Assembly: GCA_937872475.1 (NCBI GenBank)
Contig: CALMSY010000029.1
Coordinates: 1 to 54,959, forward strand
DNA from: 67-14 sp020438345
GTDB lineage: Bacteria; Actinomycetota; Thermoleophilia; Solirubrobacterales; 70-9
DNA length: 54,959 bases
Reading direction: 5' to 3'
In this document: one piece after another, positions 1 to 8,967 of the stretch
Layout: the number at the start of each line of letters is the position of its first letter
Position numbering within the stretch: the stretch's first letter is position 1
Made by a program: the position numbers and the translations under genes
The notes under the pieces: generated by a model
Seen by the model: the letters and a program-made list of their open reading frames with translations, nothing else
Told to the model about the DNA's origin: nothing
Database searches by the model: none

Positions 1-672
1 GTGATCCGGGTAGTTCTGGCAGATGACGAAGCGCTGATAAGGAGCGGGCTTCGCATGATTCTCGAGGCGGAGCCGGACATCCGTGTAATCGGGGAGGCCG
101 AAGACGGCGGGGAGGCCCTCGACCTCGCGGTTGAAACTGATCCCGATCTGGTCGTGATGGATCTGCGGATGCCGGAAATGGATGGCATCGAGGCGACGAA
201 ACTGATCCGCCGCCGGATGCCCTCGGTAAGAGTGCTGGTTGTCACGACTTTTGACCTTGACGAATACGTTCTCGCGGCCCTGCGGGGCGGGGCCGATGGC
301 TTCCTTCTGAAGGACGCCGCGCCCGAAGCCCTGGTTGACGCGGTGCGCACGGTGGCCGCCGGCGATGCCTTGCTTGCTCCTACCGTCACCCGTCGGCTGA
401 TCGGGCACTATGTCGGCCAGGCCGAGCCAGATGAGAGATTGACCGCCAGGCTCGGAGGACTGACCGAACGAGAACTCGACGTCACGAAGCTGGTTGCCCG
501 TGGAATGACCAACTCCGAGATAGCTGACGAGTTGTTTCTCGGCAACGGAACCGTCAAGACCCATGTCACCGCGATCCTCTCCAAACTCGGTCTTGCCAAC
601 CGGGCCCAGATCGTGGTGGCCGCCTACGAGAGCGGACTGATCGTGGTTGGAGAAACAGGCACCTCCGCCTGA
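1..672 (+). CDS. NarL/LuxR-family response regulator
   Basis: DNA-binding response regulator of a two-component system, 223 residues from a GTG at base 1. The N-terminal receiver domain (about residues 2-120) has the acidic pair ADDE near the start and the phospho-acceptor Asp in VVMDLRMPEMDG; the C-terminal LuxR helix-turn-helix (about 150-212) has LTERELDV and the recognition-helix segment GTVKTHVTAILSKLGL. The length is normal for the family. It converges tail-to-tail with a HisKA_3-type kinase and their 3' ends overlap by 49 bp. The kinase class matches this regulator class, so they are probably partners, although they are not in one operon. Target genes cannot be read from the sequence. 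Nothing upstream is visible because the start codon is the first base of the window. Confidence 0.93.
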   Translation: MIRVVLADDEALIRSGLRMILEAEPDIRVIGEAEDGGEALDLAVETDPDLVVMDLRMPEMDGIEATKLIRRRMPSVRVLVVTTFDLDEYVLAALRGGADGFLLKDAAPEALVDAVRTVAAGDALLAPTVTRRLIGHYVGQAEPDERLTARLGGLTERELDVTKLVARGMTNSEIADELFLGNGTVKTHVTAILSKLGLANRAQIVVAAYESGLIVVGETGTSA

Positions 673-2573
673 ACTCGCCAGAACCCGCGGCCATCCGGGC
701 CTGCTTCAAGGTGCCCACCATAGGCTTCGGCCCGCTCCCTGATTCCGATCAGTCCGAGCTCGAACCCGGCCCCGGCCCCGCCGGTTTCCGGATTCTCGAT
801 CCGCAACTCGATCCGGTCACGCAGCAGATCGACCCTTGCCTTGACCGGACCGTCAGAGTGCTTGGCCGCGTTGACGAACGATTCCTGAACGATGCGGTAG
901 GCAGCTGCCCCCGGACCTGCCTCTACCCTCGAAAGGTCACCCGAAGTGACAAGCTCGATACTCGCTCCGCGCTCCCGGATCTGTTCAGCCAGAGCCGGCA
1001 GGGAATCGAGGGAAGGCAGTATCGGCTCCCTGACCCCCGAGAGGGCAACCAGAAGCTCGGACAGTTCACGATTGGCGTCGGTCCCCAGCCGGTCGACCGT
1101 CAACAGAACCTCCTTCGCCCGAGGCAGGTTCGACGGGATCAACCGTTCCGCACCCGCGCACTGAAGAGTGATCGCGGTCAGGTTGTGACCGACCAGATCA
1201 TGGAGTTCACGGGCGACACCGAGCTTCTGTTCGCGGATCGCCAGGAGCGCGGCCTGCTTCCTTCGGAGGCGCTCTGCTGCTTCCAGTTCCTCGATCTCGG
1301 TGGTTTGCTGAACCCGGTCGCGACAGGCAACACCAACAGCCCAGACCACTGCCGTGGTCACAGAAAACGCTACAAATGCCTGCCAGGGAGTCTCCGGTTC
1401 TATCGCCCAGGCGGTACCCACCGAGGCCGCGACGACGAAGAGACCTCCGGCCACGGCCACCGGAAGAGGCCGCAGGTAAGCTGCCGCGACGAAGGCGGCA
1501 GACCAGACAAAGAAATCGAGCGGAAGCAGATCACCGAAAAACCAGGTCCGGACAAAAAGGGAGATGGGAACCCCGATCACTGTGACCAAAGGCCAATGTC
1601 TCCTCGGGATGAACAGAGCTGCGGTCACCGTCGCACCGGCAAGCCGCCAAACCGGTGCGAGATCCTCCCCGCCGAGCTGCGGAGCGACATCGGCGATCAG
1701 GATCGCGTTGACCACGCCGTTCAGAAGTGCCAGCAGGAAGAGAGCCTGGCGGGCCGCCAGCTTTGCCGCACGGTGGATGAGCCCGTCAGGCGGAGCCGCG
1801 ATCGGGGCAGCCGTAGATGTCGGAATCACCGCGCCTGAATCCATCCGAAGAAGTCCGAGCATCCGGCGCATCTCCTCCATTGCCTTGTGGCTCTCTTCAC
1901 GTGCCTTGCCCGCGGCGGAGCGAGAGGCAGCCGGAGCCTTGTCCAGTCGCTCAAGGGCGATTTCAACCGAGATCTGTACCCGGTCCAGGTAGCGGCGGAC
2001 GACCGAATGCACCTCCCTGGCTACCTGCTGACGGGAATCCGCAACTTCCGCCTCGATCGCGGATTGTGCAGGCGGCAGCGACTCGTAGCGAAGGCGCGTG
2101 GACTCGAGTGTCTCGGTGCGGTCGCGAAGCAGAATCCCCGCTCCGGCCGCTCCCAGGTAAATCGTTATGAGCCGTACCCATTCGAACCCCAGGTAGCTGT
2201 GCCCGGCTTCACCGCTCAGTTGATTGATCCACACGATCAGAATCGACGCCAGCGCGAATCCGATCGCCGATATGGCAGACGGGACCATGCGCTTTCCGTA
2301 GAGACCGACACTGAATACGGAAAGTGGAGCTGCCACCGGGAAGATCACACTCCACGCTGGAACCAGTTCCAGCCATGCAACAGGCACCAGCCCTCCAACA
2401 CAGACAAGAGCGAAAACGAACGGGTGGCTGCGCCGGTAGAGAGCTGCAAGCGCGACGACTGCCCAAAGAAGGTGAGCGGCAACCGGATTGCCGTCGACCC
2501 CTGTGAGTGCCACCTCGACCTGCCCGAGTACGAGCAGGCCGAGGGCCACCAGCTGATCTGACCTTGACTTCAC
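624..2573 (-). CDS. Membrane histidine kinase with duplicated sensor/HisKA_3 halves
   Basis: Sensor kinase of 649 residues from a GTG start chosen at the first residues before the hydrophobic N-terminus. The architecture is doubled. Half one has membrane segments (about 7-150) and then a HisKA_3-like helix with VAREVHSVV (His189) but no ATPase domain behind it. Half two has a second membrane block (about 275-415), a coiled-coil-like linker, a canonical dimerisation motif GVARELHDLVGHNL (His458), and a HATPase domain with N-box QESFVNAAKHS and a Gly-rich lid to about residue 640. Only His458 has a cis catalytic domain; His189 may be a relic, a dimer-stabilising element or a second phosphosite. 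The gene follows a secreted TolB-like gene by 40 bp on the same strand and converges on the response regulator at bases 1-672. Confidence 0.88.
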   Translation of the reverse strand: MKSRSDQLVALGLLVLGQVEVALTGVDGNPVAAHLLWAVVALAALYRRSHPFVFALVCVGGLVPVAWLELVPAWSVIFPVAAPLSVFSVGLYGKRMVPSAISAIGFALASILIVWINQLSGEAGHSYLGFEWVRLITIYLGAAGAGILLRDRTETLESTRLRYESLPPAQSAIEAEVADSRQQVAREVHSVVRRYLDRVQISVEIALERLDKAPAASRSAAGKAREESHKAMEEMRRMLGLLRMDSGAVIPTSTAAPIAAPPDGLIHRAAKLAARQALFLLALLNGVVNAILIADVAPQLGGEDLAPVWRLAGATVTAALFIPRRHWPLVTVIGVPISLFVRTWFFGDLLPLDFFVWSAAFVAAAYLRPLPVAVAGGLFVVAASVGTAWAIEPETPWQAFVAFSVTTAVVWAVGVACRDRVQQTTEIEELEAAERLRRKQAALLAIREQKLGVARELHDLVGHNLTAITLQCAGAERLIPSNLPRAKEVLLTVDRLGTDANRELSELLVALSGVREPILPSLDSLPALAEQIRERGASIELVTSGDLSRVEAGPGAAAYRIVQESFVNAAKHSDGPVKARVDLLRDRIELRIENPETGGAGAGFELGLIGIRERAEAYGGHLEAGPDGRGFWRVQAEVPVSPTTISPLS

Positions 2574-2613
2574 GCGGCCACTATGAAGCAAAGGAACCCA
2601 TCCCGATTCCGGG

Positions 2614-3831
2614 TCAGCGGCGGAGGGTGAACACCGCCCGCGCCGCACCGGCAGTCACCGAAAGTGGCAGTGAGTTTGCCTTGCGGAGCTTGTGCAAGAA
2701 GTGCCCCGTAAAGCGGACCCGAACGGCGGGGCCGGCAGCGGTCTTGCCGGAAGCGACGACCCTGGCCTTGCGGCCGAGACCCAGCCGCCTGGCGGTTGCC
2801 TTGCTGACCGAAACCCTGACCGGGGTACCGGCTTCAAGTGCCGTCACCTGCAGCTTCAGGCCCTTGACAAGTGCGGTGCCAAGCTTCTGCTTTCCGGCCA
2901 GACCGACAGAGGGCTTCACCGGTGACGGGACAGACGTGGGACCCCAGTCCGGATTGGAAGCTCCGGCGACGACCAGGCCACCCTCACTCCCGGGCATCGA
3001 GCAGCTGGCCTTCATGTCCGGGAGTGGCCCGACATGGACACCGTCATCTTCGTTCCAGGCGAGCATTCGTCCGTCGGGGGAGATCGCCGGATCGTCAAAC
3101 TTCCCGTTCGGCTCGCCGTAGTGGTAGCAGTACTCGGGCACATCGACGCCGAGCTCCCCGGTGCGGCGGTAGATAGTCATGAACTCGTCGTTCTCGCCGG
3201 CCACGAAGGCCAGTACAGAGCCGTCGCGGGAGATGTCGCCATCCCTGACACCTCCGGCATCGGGATGGGAAAACCAGTCAGTTGCGAGATTGTTCGGTTC
3301 ACCGGCCTTGCGGATCATCACATCGGAGGACAGCTTGTTCGGTGCGCCACTGTGAATCAGCCGTTGATTGTCGATCCACGACGGGTAGGACCAGCCGGTA
3401 TGGGTTTCCCCGAAATGCTCGCCGGTCCCGGCGTTGATGTAGGCGACACCGATCCTCAGGCCCCAGAAATACGAGTACTGGAAATACTCGTATGCAATCG
3501 TCTTACCATCCGGTGATATTTCAGTATCGAAGGGCCCGTAGGAAGAGTTGCTGCCGACCGCTGTTGGAAAGCTTGCTTCTACAGTCCCGCTGCGTGAGAG
3601 CCGGATGACACGGTCTCCGTTTGAGGCCGCGATCAAGCCGCTCTCGGACTGTGATGCGTATTTGTACCCGCCGTCGTCGGTGAGCTTTGTCTGACGGCTT
3701 CCGTCAGGCGCGCTCAGCCAGACATCACCGCCTTTCACATAGACCAGAGAGTCGGCCGAAGCCTGAACAGGCAACACGAACGTCAGCGCACAGGCTGCCA
3801 GGAGGGGAAGAAGTGCTTTGTGGAATTTCAT
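2614..3831 (-). CDS. Secreted TolB/PD40-type beta-propeller protein
   Basis: Exported protein of 405 residues. The ATG at 3831 gives a clean signal peptide (MKFHKALLPLLAACALTF, then VQASA before the mature chain); an in-frame TTG 42 bases upstream is less likely. The mature part carries PD40/WD40-like blades recognisable by SPDGKTIAYE, SRDGSVLAFV and SPDGRMLAWN, followed by a C-terminal beta-rich domain with Arg/Lys-rich strands. Such propellers are usually periplasmic or surface scaffolds; no enzyme motif is visible. The gene lies 40 bp upstream of the histidine kinase on the same strand, so it may be co-transcribed with it and could act as a sensing accessory, which is inference. A 13-bp direct repeat lies 35-69 bp before the start. 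Confidence 0.8.
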   Translation of the reverse strand: MKFHKALLPLLAACALTFVLPVQASADSLVYVKGGDVWLSAPDGSRQTKLTDDGGYKYASQSESGLIAASNGDRVIRLSRSGTVEASFPTAVGSNSSYGPFDTEISPDGKTIAYEYFQYSYFWGLRIGVAYINAGTGEHFGETHTGWSYPSWIDNQRLIHSGAPNKLSSDVMIRKAGEPNNLATDWFSHPDAGGVRDGDISRDGSVLAFVAGENDEFMTIYRRTGELGVDVPEYCYHYGEPNGKFDDPAISPDGRMLAWNEDDGVHVGPLPDMKASCSMPGSEGGLVVAGASNPDWGPTSVPSPVKPSVGLAGKQKLGTALVKGLKLQVTALEAGTPVRVSVSKATARRLGLGRKARVVASGKTAAGPAVRVRFTGHFLHKLRKANSLPLSVTAGAARAVFTLRR

Positions 3832-3865
3832 CGGCCGAGGTTCGCGGGCCAGGGCCTTCCTGTCC

Positions 3866-3900
3866 TCTGCCAAAGGTCCCGAACTGATCTGCCAAAGGTC
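3866..3900 (-). promoter_or_regulatory. 13-bp direct repeat spaced two helical turns
   Basis: On the minus strand GACCTTTGGCAGA occurs twice, at 3878-3866 and 3900-3888, exactly 22 bp apart. It lies 35-69 bp upstream of the TolB-like gene start. Tandem boxes on one helix face are typical of dimeric activators. The binding protein is unknown. Confidence 0.4.
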
Positions 3901-4134
3901 TCGTGTCAGGGCGGAGGTACGGTAGCTGTATGACCTTGGTTCGGTGACCTTCCCTGAACGCCCCTGGAGACGGGCAATCGGTCAGATCACCGGTTGCGGA
4001 TCAATACAGGAGTCCCCGGGCACCGGTCTGCTCTGAGTCCACACCGACCACTTGCTGCCGCCGGTGGATGACAAGTTTCGTTGGAGGTTCACTAGTCGTG
4101 CCTTGCCGCCCGCCATCGCTGGAAGAATCCAGTA
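3901..4134. other. Gene-free stretch between divergent genes
   Basis: About 400 bp (3832-4232) separate the divergent TolB-like gene and the membrane protein. Besides the direct repeat at 3866-3900 and a possible short leader ORF at 4135, I see no coding signal, RNA gene or clear hairpin here. ORFs crossing it on either strand have no recognisable features. Confidence 0.5.
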
Positions 4135-4236
4135 ATGACAAGTCAGCGCGGTGAAATTCGGGAGTCCGGGTTCGGCGGCAACCGGGAACTGGCAGTGGGC
4201 TTGCTGGGAGCTGTGACCGGGGCGGGAAATCGATGA
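4135..4236 (+). CDS. Possible 33-codon leader ORF upstream of the membrane protein
   Basis: An ATG at 4135 opens 33 codons whose TGA stop (4234-4236) overlaps the ATG of the next gene (4233-4235) as ATGA. The same arrangement occurs before three other genes in the window. There is no clear promoter or ribosome-binding site right before it, so this is the weakest of the four cases. Confidence 0.2.
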   Translation: MTSQRGEIRESGFGGNRELAVGLLGAVTGAGNR

Positions 4237-5714
4237 GTGGTCCCGAACCCGACGATCTCAAAGCCTGGGCAGAGAGCCACGGACTGGCCTGGATGCCGGA
4301 GGCCACGCTGGCGCCGGTGACCGAGAGGTTGAGGCTGGGGGTGGGAATTGGACCTCGTAGGGCTTCCTACCGGGTGACCTCGGACCGGGGCGTCACCTCA
4401 ATCACCGGTTCGATGCGCAAGAAGCCTGAACGCGAGACGGTCGGGGTCAGCAAGGGCAAGCTTCCGGGCGGGCTCGAGGGCAGGCTGGGCCACCATGTTC
4501 ACCTGATCGACCAGGGGCCGGGAACTGAAGACCGGTACCTGGCGATCACCGACACAGTTGTCTTCGCCGAGTTGCCGCTGCGGGCCCGTCCGGTGTTTCA
4601 CCTGGAAGGCAGACAGGTGGCAGAGCGGGATACGAAAGCAGGGATAACGATCGGAAAGACCGCGGCCACGGAGTTGAAGGGTCCTCTTGAACAGGTAGTT
4701 CCACCGGCCAAGGGAGTTGAAGAAGCGGGCGGGATGGAGTGGACCAGCTTCCCACCCGAACCCGACGGACGGACCCGGCGGATCGGCTCCGGCGCGACTC
4801 GCTTCCTTGATGGCCTGCCAGCCGATCGGATACAGGTTGAATATGAATGCGGAAAGCTCGCGGTCTGGATCAAGGGTCGTGCCCTGACCGACCCGGGAAG
4901 CCTTGACCAACTCTGCCGCTTCGCGTCGACCCTGGCAGCCGATCTGACCAGTACAGCAGAAAGCTCCCCGGCACTTGATCTGGGCCACCCCTTGCCCTTG
5001 CCGGAACCCGATGCCCGTGAGAGCTGGATCAGGGAAGGCGCCGACCTGGTCGACTGGCAGGAGCCGCCGGTCAGCATCGTTGCCGCGCAGGAGCGCTACA
5101 AGAAAGATGTGAAACCTCAGGCAACCCGGGCCGGCTGGAAGGTCTACGGCATCGTTGCTGCGGTGCTTTTTCTCTTCAGCGTTCTGGTTGCCCTGGCCAG
5201 CCTCGGGGCAAGCCTTCTGACCGATCAGCTACCGCTCGGTCTCGGTGTGATGGTCGCCCTTGTCGCGGTGGCCGGCGGGGCACTCGCGGCGAACCGGATT
5301 GCCCTGCAGACCGGGCAGGAAGCGATCGATGACCGTCTGGCTTCCACCGCCACCCCTTGGGGAATAGAAGCGTTCGCACGGGGATATGCCCGGCACTCAG
5401 GTTTGGTCAGGGAAAACCACGATGAGCTCCGCCGTCGTCTCGAAGTGCCGTTCAACGGCCGGCCGCAGATCGCCTGGCAGGGTGAGCTGGCTCCCGGGGT
5501 TCCCGGCCATCTTTCTTCCTGGATCGATGCGACAAACACACCGGACCCGCCCCGCTTCTACCTGCTCGCCGTTACCGCCGCAACCGGGGGCGCCACCCCG
5601 CCCGGCTATCTGTCAAGTGAAGCCGGCGGGCAGCGGTTGACCTGGCAGGAAGTAACCTCGGTCCAGCGAGCTGTCCACCGGCTCGACCAGCTCCGCAACA
5701 AAGCAGCGAAGTAA
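4233..5714 (+). CDS. Unrecognised protein with two central membrane helices
   Basis: I do not recognise this 493-residue protein. There is no signal peptide. The first 300 residues are soluble, mixed alpha/beta in character, with several SxGP/GxGxGP loops, and contain two similar-sounding strands ending RDTKAGITIGKT and CGKLAVWIKG. Two hydrophobic helices lie at about 303-325 and 333-355, followed by a 135-residue soluble tail starting with a Gln/Glu-rich helix. The layout suggests a membrane-anchored protein with both large domains on the same side. A modest GGCGGGAA ribosome-binding site precedes the ATG. It sits alone between divergent and convergent neighbours, so context gives no function. 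Confidence 0.7.
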   Translation: MSGPEPDDLKAWAESHGLAWMPEATLAPVTERLRLGVGIGPRRASYRVTSDRGVTSITGSMRKKPERETVGVSKGKLPGGLEGRLGHHVHLIDQGPGTEDRYLAITDTVVFAELPLRARPVFHLEGRQVAERDTKAGITIGKTAATELKGPLEQVVPPAKGVEEAGGMEWTSFPPEPDGRTRRIGSGATRFLDGLPADRIQVEYECGKLAVWIKGRALTDPGSLDQLCRFASTLAADLTSTAESSPALDLGHPLPLPEPDARESWIREGADLVDWQEPPVSIVAAQERYKKDVKPQATRAGWKVYGIVAAVLFLFSVLVALASLGASLLTDQLPLGLGVMVALVAVAGGALAANRIALQTGQEAIDDRLASTATPWGIEAFARGYARHSGLVRENHDELRRRLEVPFNGRPQIAWQGELAPGVPGHLSSWIDATNTPDPPRFYLLAVTAATGGATPPGYLSSEAGGQRLTWQEVTSVQRAVHRLDQLRNKAAK

Positions 5715-5793
5715 AAGGACTTGCGGACCGGACAGTTCCGCGACGTTTCGTCGGGCCGGAATCCTTCAACCTGGCGGTCACTCCGCGACTAAG

Positions 5794-6387
5794 TCAGGCG
5801 GTGAGGGAATAGACAGCGCGTTCGGCGAGGAGGTTCGGGACGCGGTTCGCGATTCCCGGGGTGCGGCGGCCGCTGGCATCGATCAGCACCCGCCGGTCGA
5901 TCTTCAGGTCCTGGTCACGGGCCAGTGCTTCGAAGTCCCTGATCGTGCAGAGGTGGATGTTCGGGGTGTCGTACCACTGGTAGGGGAGGGCGTCGGTGAC
6001 CGGCATTCGGCCACGGAAGACCAGGGCTGACCGCAGTTTCCAGTGGGCGAAGTTGGGCAGGGAGACGACCTGTCGCGGCGCGACCCGTTTCATTTCACTC
6101 AAGACCCGGTCCGGGCGGCGCACCGCCTGCAGGGTCAGGGAAAGAACCGCGACATCGAAATCGCCCTCTCCGAACCGGGGAAGTTCCTCCTCCAGATCAC
6201 CTTGGGTGACTGGCACGCCACGCCCGATGCATGCGTGAAAATCGTCAATCTCCCGTTCCACCCCCAGGCCCGAACAGGCCCGTTCGGTGATCAGGTTCTC
6301 GAGCAGGGAACCATTGCCGCAACCAAGATCGAGAACCCGCTGGTTACGCCCGACCAGGTCGGCGACAATGTCGAGGTCCGGTCTCAA
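5794..6387 (-). CDS. metW: MetW-type methyltransferase-fold protein
   Basis: MetW-family protein of 197 residues with a class I SAM-binding motif VLDLGCGNGSLLENL (about 19-33) and a following acidic segment GVEREIDDF. MetW is encoded with MetX in many bacteria and is tied to homoserine acylation or methionine biosynthesis; its exact biochemical role is not settled. The TTG start overlaps the metX stop by four bases (TTGA), so translation is probably coupled. It is the last gene of metY-metX-metW and converges on the unrecognised membrane protein to the left, with a 79-bp gap that holds no convincing terminator. Confidence 0.9.
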   Translation of the reverse strand: MRPDLDIVADLVGRNQRVLDLGCGNGSLLENLITERACSGLGVEREIDDFHACIGRGVPVTQGDLEEELPRFGEGDFDVAVLSLTLQAVRRPDRVLSEMKRVAPRQVVSLPNFAHWKLRSALVFRGRMPVTDALPYQWYDTPNIHLCTIRDFEALARDQDLKIDRRVLIDASGRRTPGIANRVPNLLAERAVYSLTA

Positions 6388-7601
6388 GCTTTCGCGCTCC
6401 GGGGTGGAAGACCCTGCTGGGCGGCCAGTCGGTCGAGGTAGCCGGTGACCGTCTGGTGGTACTCGGGTGGATCGGAAAACAGGAACGAATCGTGTCCGTG
6501 AGGAGAGGCGATCTCCTGAAAGCTCACCGCGGCACCCGCCCCGCGCAACTCGCTCGCCATGTCCCGCGCATGCTCGGTCGAGAAGCGCCAGTCGGAATCG
6601 AAAGAAAGCACCAGAAAGCTGGTGCTGCCCTTGCTGATCTGGTTCTGGACATGAACCGGATCGCCGAAAGGATCGAAGTAATCCATAACCCGGCCCATAT
6701 ACAGGTAAGTATTGGCATCGAAACGCTCGACGAAGGACTGGCCCTGGTAGTGGAGGTAGCTCTCGACCTGAAAGTCGACATCGAAGCCGAAGCGCGGAAC
6801 TTCTGCGTCCTGGATCCGCCGGCCGAATTTCTCCCGCATCGATTCCTCGGAGAGGTACGTGATGTGGCCAATCATCCGCGCGAGCGCGAGTCCGGCATCC
6901 GGCCGGCGGTCGTTGGCGTAGTAGTCACCGCCGGCGAAATCCGGGTCCCGCATGATTGCCTCGCGGGCGACCGCGGAAAAGGCGATGTTCTGGGCCGAGA
7001 GACGGGCCGAAGCGGCGATGATCGCAGCGCCATCCAGCTCGGTCGGATGGTCGATCGCCCATTGAAGTGCCTGCATGCCGCCGAGCGAACCACCGACGGC
7101 GGCCAGCAGCCGTTCGATCCCGAGCTCCCGCAGGAGAGCCCGGTGAACCTCGACCAGGTCACGGACCTGGACCAGCGGGAACCGGAGACCGTAAGGATTA
7201 CCAGTCTCGGGATCGATCGAAGCGGGTCCGGTCGTGCCCTTGCAGCCGCCGAGCACATTTGCTGAAACCACAAAGAAGCGGTTGGTGTCAAGCGGCCGGC
7301 CGGGTCCGATGATGTTGTCCCACCACCCCGGACGGGCCGGGTCATCACCCTCGTGGAGACCTGCGGCGTGAGCGTCACCGGACAGCGCATGGCAGATGAA
7401 CACCACGTTCGAGCGCTCGGCGTTCAGGTCACCGTACGTTTCATAGGCGACCTCGACCTCAGGCAGGATCGCACCGGAAGCGAGAGTCAGCGGGCGGTCG
7501 CCTTCGTGGACGACCACCCGCCTGGTCTCGGTGATACCGACGCTGCCCGATGCACTCTGGCGATCGGGCAGCGGAGGGTTACGGGCGGACCCGTCAGGCA
7601 C
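6384..7601 (-). CDS. metX: Homoserine O-acyltransferase
   Basis: MetX-family alpha/beta hydrolase of 405 residues that activates homoserine by O-acylation (acetyl or succinyl donor; I cannot decide which from the sequence) for direct sulfhydrylation. The nucleophile elbow is GGSLGGMQA; the other triad members sit in LSFDSDWRFS (Asp) and SPHGHDSFLF (His). HALSGDAHAAG and the GGCKGTTGPAS loop are typical of the family. An N-terminal extension of about 25 residues precedes the conserved core. The GTG start shares one base with the metY stop (TAGTG), and the 3' end overlaps metW by four bases, so the three genes form one tight operon. Confidence 0.95.
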   Translation of the reverse strand: MPDGSARNPPLPDRQSASGSVGITETRRVVVHEGDRPLTLASGAILPEVEVAYETYGDLNAERSNVVFICHALSGDAHAAGLHEGDDPARPGWWDNIIGPGRPLDTNRFFVVSANVLGGCKGTTGPASIDPETGNPYGLRFPLVQVRDLVEVHRALLRELGIERLLAAVGGSLGGMQALQWAIDHPTELDGAAIIAASARLSAQNIAFSAVAREAIMRDPDFAGGDYYANDRRPDAGLALARMIGHITYLSEESMREKFGRRIQDAEVPRFGFDVDFQVESYLHYQGQSFVERFDANTYLYMGRVMDYFDPFGDPVHVQNQISKGSTSFLVLSFDSDWRFSTEHARDMASELRGAGAAVSFQEIASPHGHDSFLFSDPPEYHQTVTGYLDRLAAQQGLPPRSAKA

Positions 7602-8896
7602 TAAGACGCCTTGGCGAGAGCCTGGTCGATGTCGGCGAGGATGTCCCCGATCGACTCGATGCCGACCGAGAAACGGACCGTGTCGGCGGTCACACCGGAG
7701 TCATCCAGTTCCTCGTCGTTGAGCTGCGAGTGAGTCGTCGTGGCCGGGTGGATCGCCAGGGATTTCGCGTCACCGATGTTGGCAAGGTGGGAGAAAAGCT
7801 CAAGCGAGTCGATGAACTTCCGGCCCGCGTCGCGCCCACCCTGGATCCCGAAGGTGACCAGGGCACCGTAGCCGCCGGTCAGTACCCTGCTGGCAATTGC
7901 GTGGTGGCTGAATCCGGGCAGGCCCGGGTAGTTGACCCAGAGCACGTTGTCGAGGCCGGAGAGATGCTCGGCGACGGCGAGGGCGTTCTCGCTGTGGCGC
8001 TCCATCCTGAGTGGCAGGGTCTCGACGCCCTGCAGCAGAAGGAATGCGTTGAACGGTGACAGCGCAGCACCCATGTTCCTCAAAAGCACGGTGCGGACCC
8101 GGCCGATGTAGGCGGCCGGACCGAGTGCATCCGCCCACACCACACCGTGGTAAGACGGATCCGGCTGGGTGAGTCCGGGGAAACGTTCCGAGTTGGCGAC
8201 CCAGTCGAAGTTGCCCGAGTCGACGATCACACCGCCCAGGGTGGTGCCGTGGCCCCCGATGAATTTGGTCGCCGAATGAACCGCAATGTCGGCGCCGAGC
8301 TCGAAAATGTTCGTGAGGACCGGGGTCGCGACCGTGTTGTCGACGACAAGGGGGAGGCCTTCCCCGTGGGCCGCGTCCGCCCAGGCCCTGACATCCATCA
8401 CATTGAGTCGCGGATTGCCGATTGTCTCGCCGAACACAAGGCGGGTCTTGTCATCTACATGCTTCGACAGTTCTTCCGGCTTGTCCGGATCGACGAACCG
8501 CACCTCAATGCCGTATTGGGGGAGCGTGTGGGCGAAGAGGTTGTAGGTGCCACCGTAAAGAGTGGAGAGGGCGACGATGTTGTCGCCTGCACGGCAGACA
8601 TTCAAAACCGAGTAGGTGACCGCAGCTTGACCGGAGGCCAGCGCCAGGGCGGCGACCCCACCCTCGAGGGCGGCCAGCCGTTCCTCAAGAACGTTCCAGG
8701 TCGGATTCATGATCCGGGTGTAGATGTTGCCCGGCTCGGCCAGGGCAAAGAGGTCCTGTGCATGCTGCGCGTCGTTGAACTCGTAGGACACCGTCTGGTA
8801 GATCGGCACTGCCCGGGCGTTGGTGGTCGGGTCGGCTACCTGCCCCGCGTGAAGGGCGTTCGTTTCCGGTCCGTACTGCTTTGCTTCTTCGCTCAT
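7601..8896 (-). CDS. metY: O-acetylhomoserine sulfhydrylase
   Basis: PLP-dependent Cys/Met metabolism enzyme of 431 residues that makes homocysteine from O-acylhomoserine and sulfide. The PLP lysine is in SATKFIGGHGTTLGG; the N-terminal ETNALHAGQVADPTTNARAV and YEFNDAQHAQDLFAL are characteristic of the MetY branch rather than MetB or MetC. The start ATG has a good AGGAG ribosome-binding site seven bases upstream, unlike many genes here. It heads metY-metX-metW, so this organism should make methionine by direct sulfhydrylation. The 165-bp leader contains a possible structured RNA (8968-9040). Confidence 0.95.
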   Translation of the reverse strand: MSEEAKQYGPETNALHAGQVADPTTNARAVPIYQTVSYEFNDAQHAQDLFALAEPGNIYTRIMNPTWNVLEERLAALEGGVAALALASGQAAVTYSVLNVCRAGDNIVALSTLYGGTYNLFAHTLPQYGIEVRFVDPDKPEELSKHVDDKTRLVFGETIGNPRLNVMDVRAWADAAHGEGLPLVVDNTVATPVLTNIFELGADIAVHSATKFIGGHGTTLGGVIVDSGNFDWVANSERFPGLTQPDPSYHGVVWADALGPAAYIGRVRTVLLRNMGAALSPFNAFLLLQGVETLPLRMERHSENALAVAEHLSGLDNVLWVNYPGLPGFSHHAIASRVLTGGYGALVTFGIQGGRDAGRKFIDSLELFSHLANIGDAKSLAIHPATTTHSQLNDEELDDSGVTADTVRFSVGIESIGDILADIDQALAKAS

Positions 8897-8967
8897 TGCG
8901 CTCCTGACTGGGTCACGTGGTCATCTGACGCTATCGGAACAAATAGCCTAGTAAATCAGTCGAGAAT

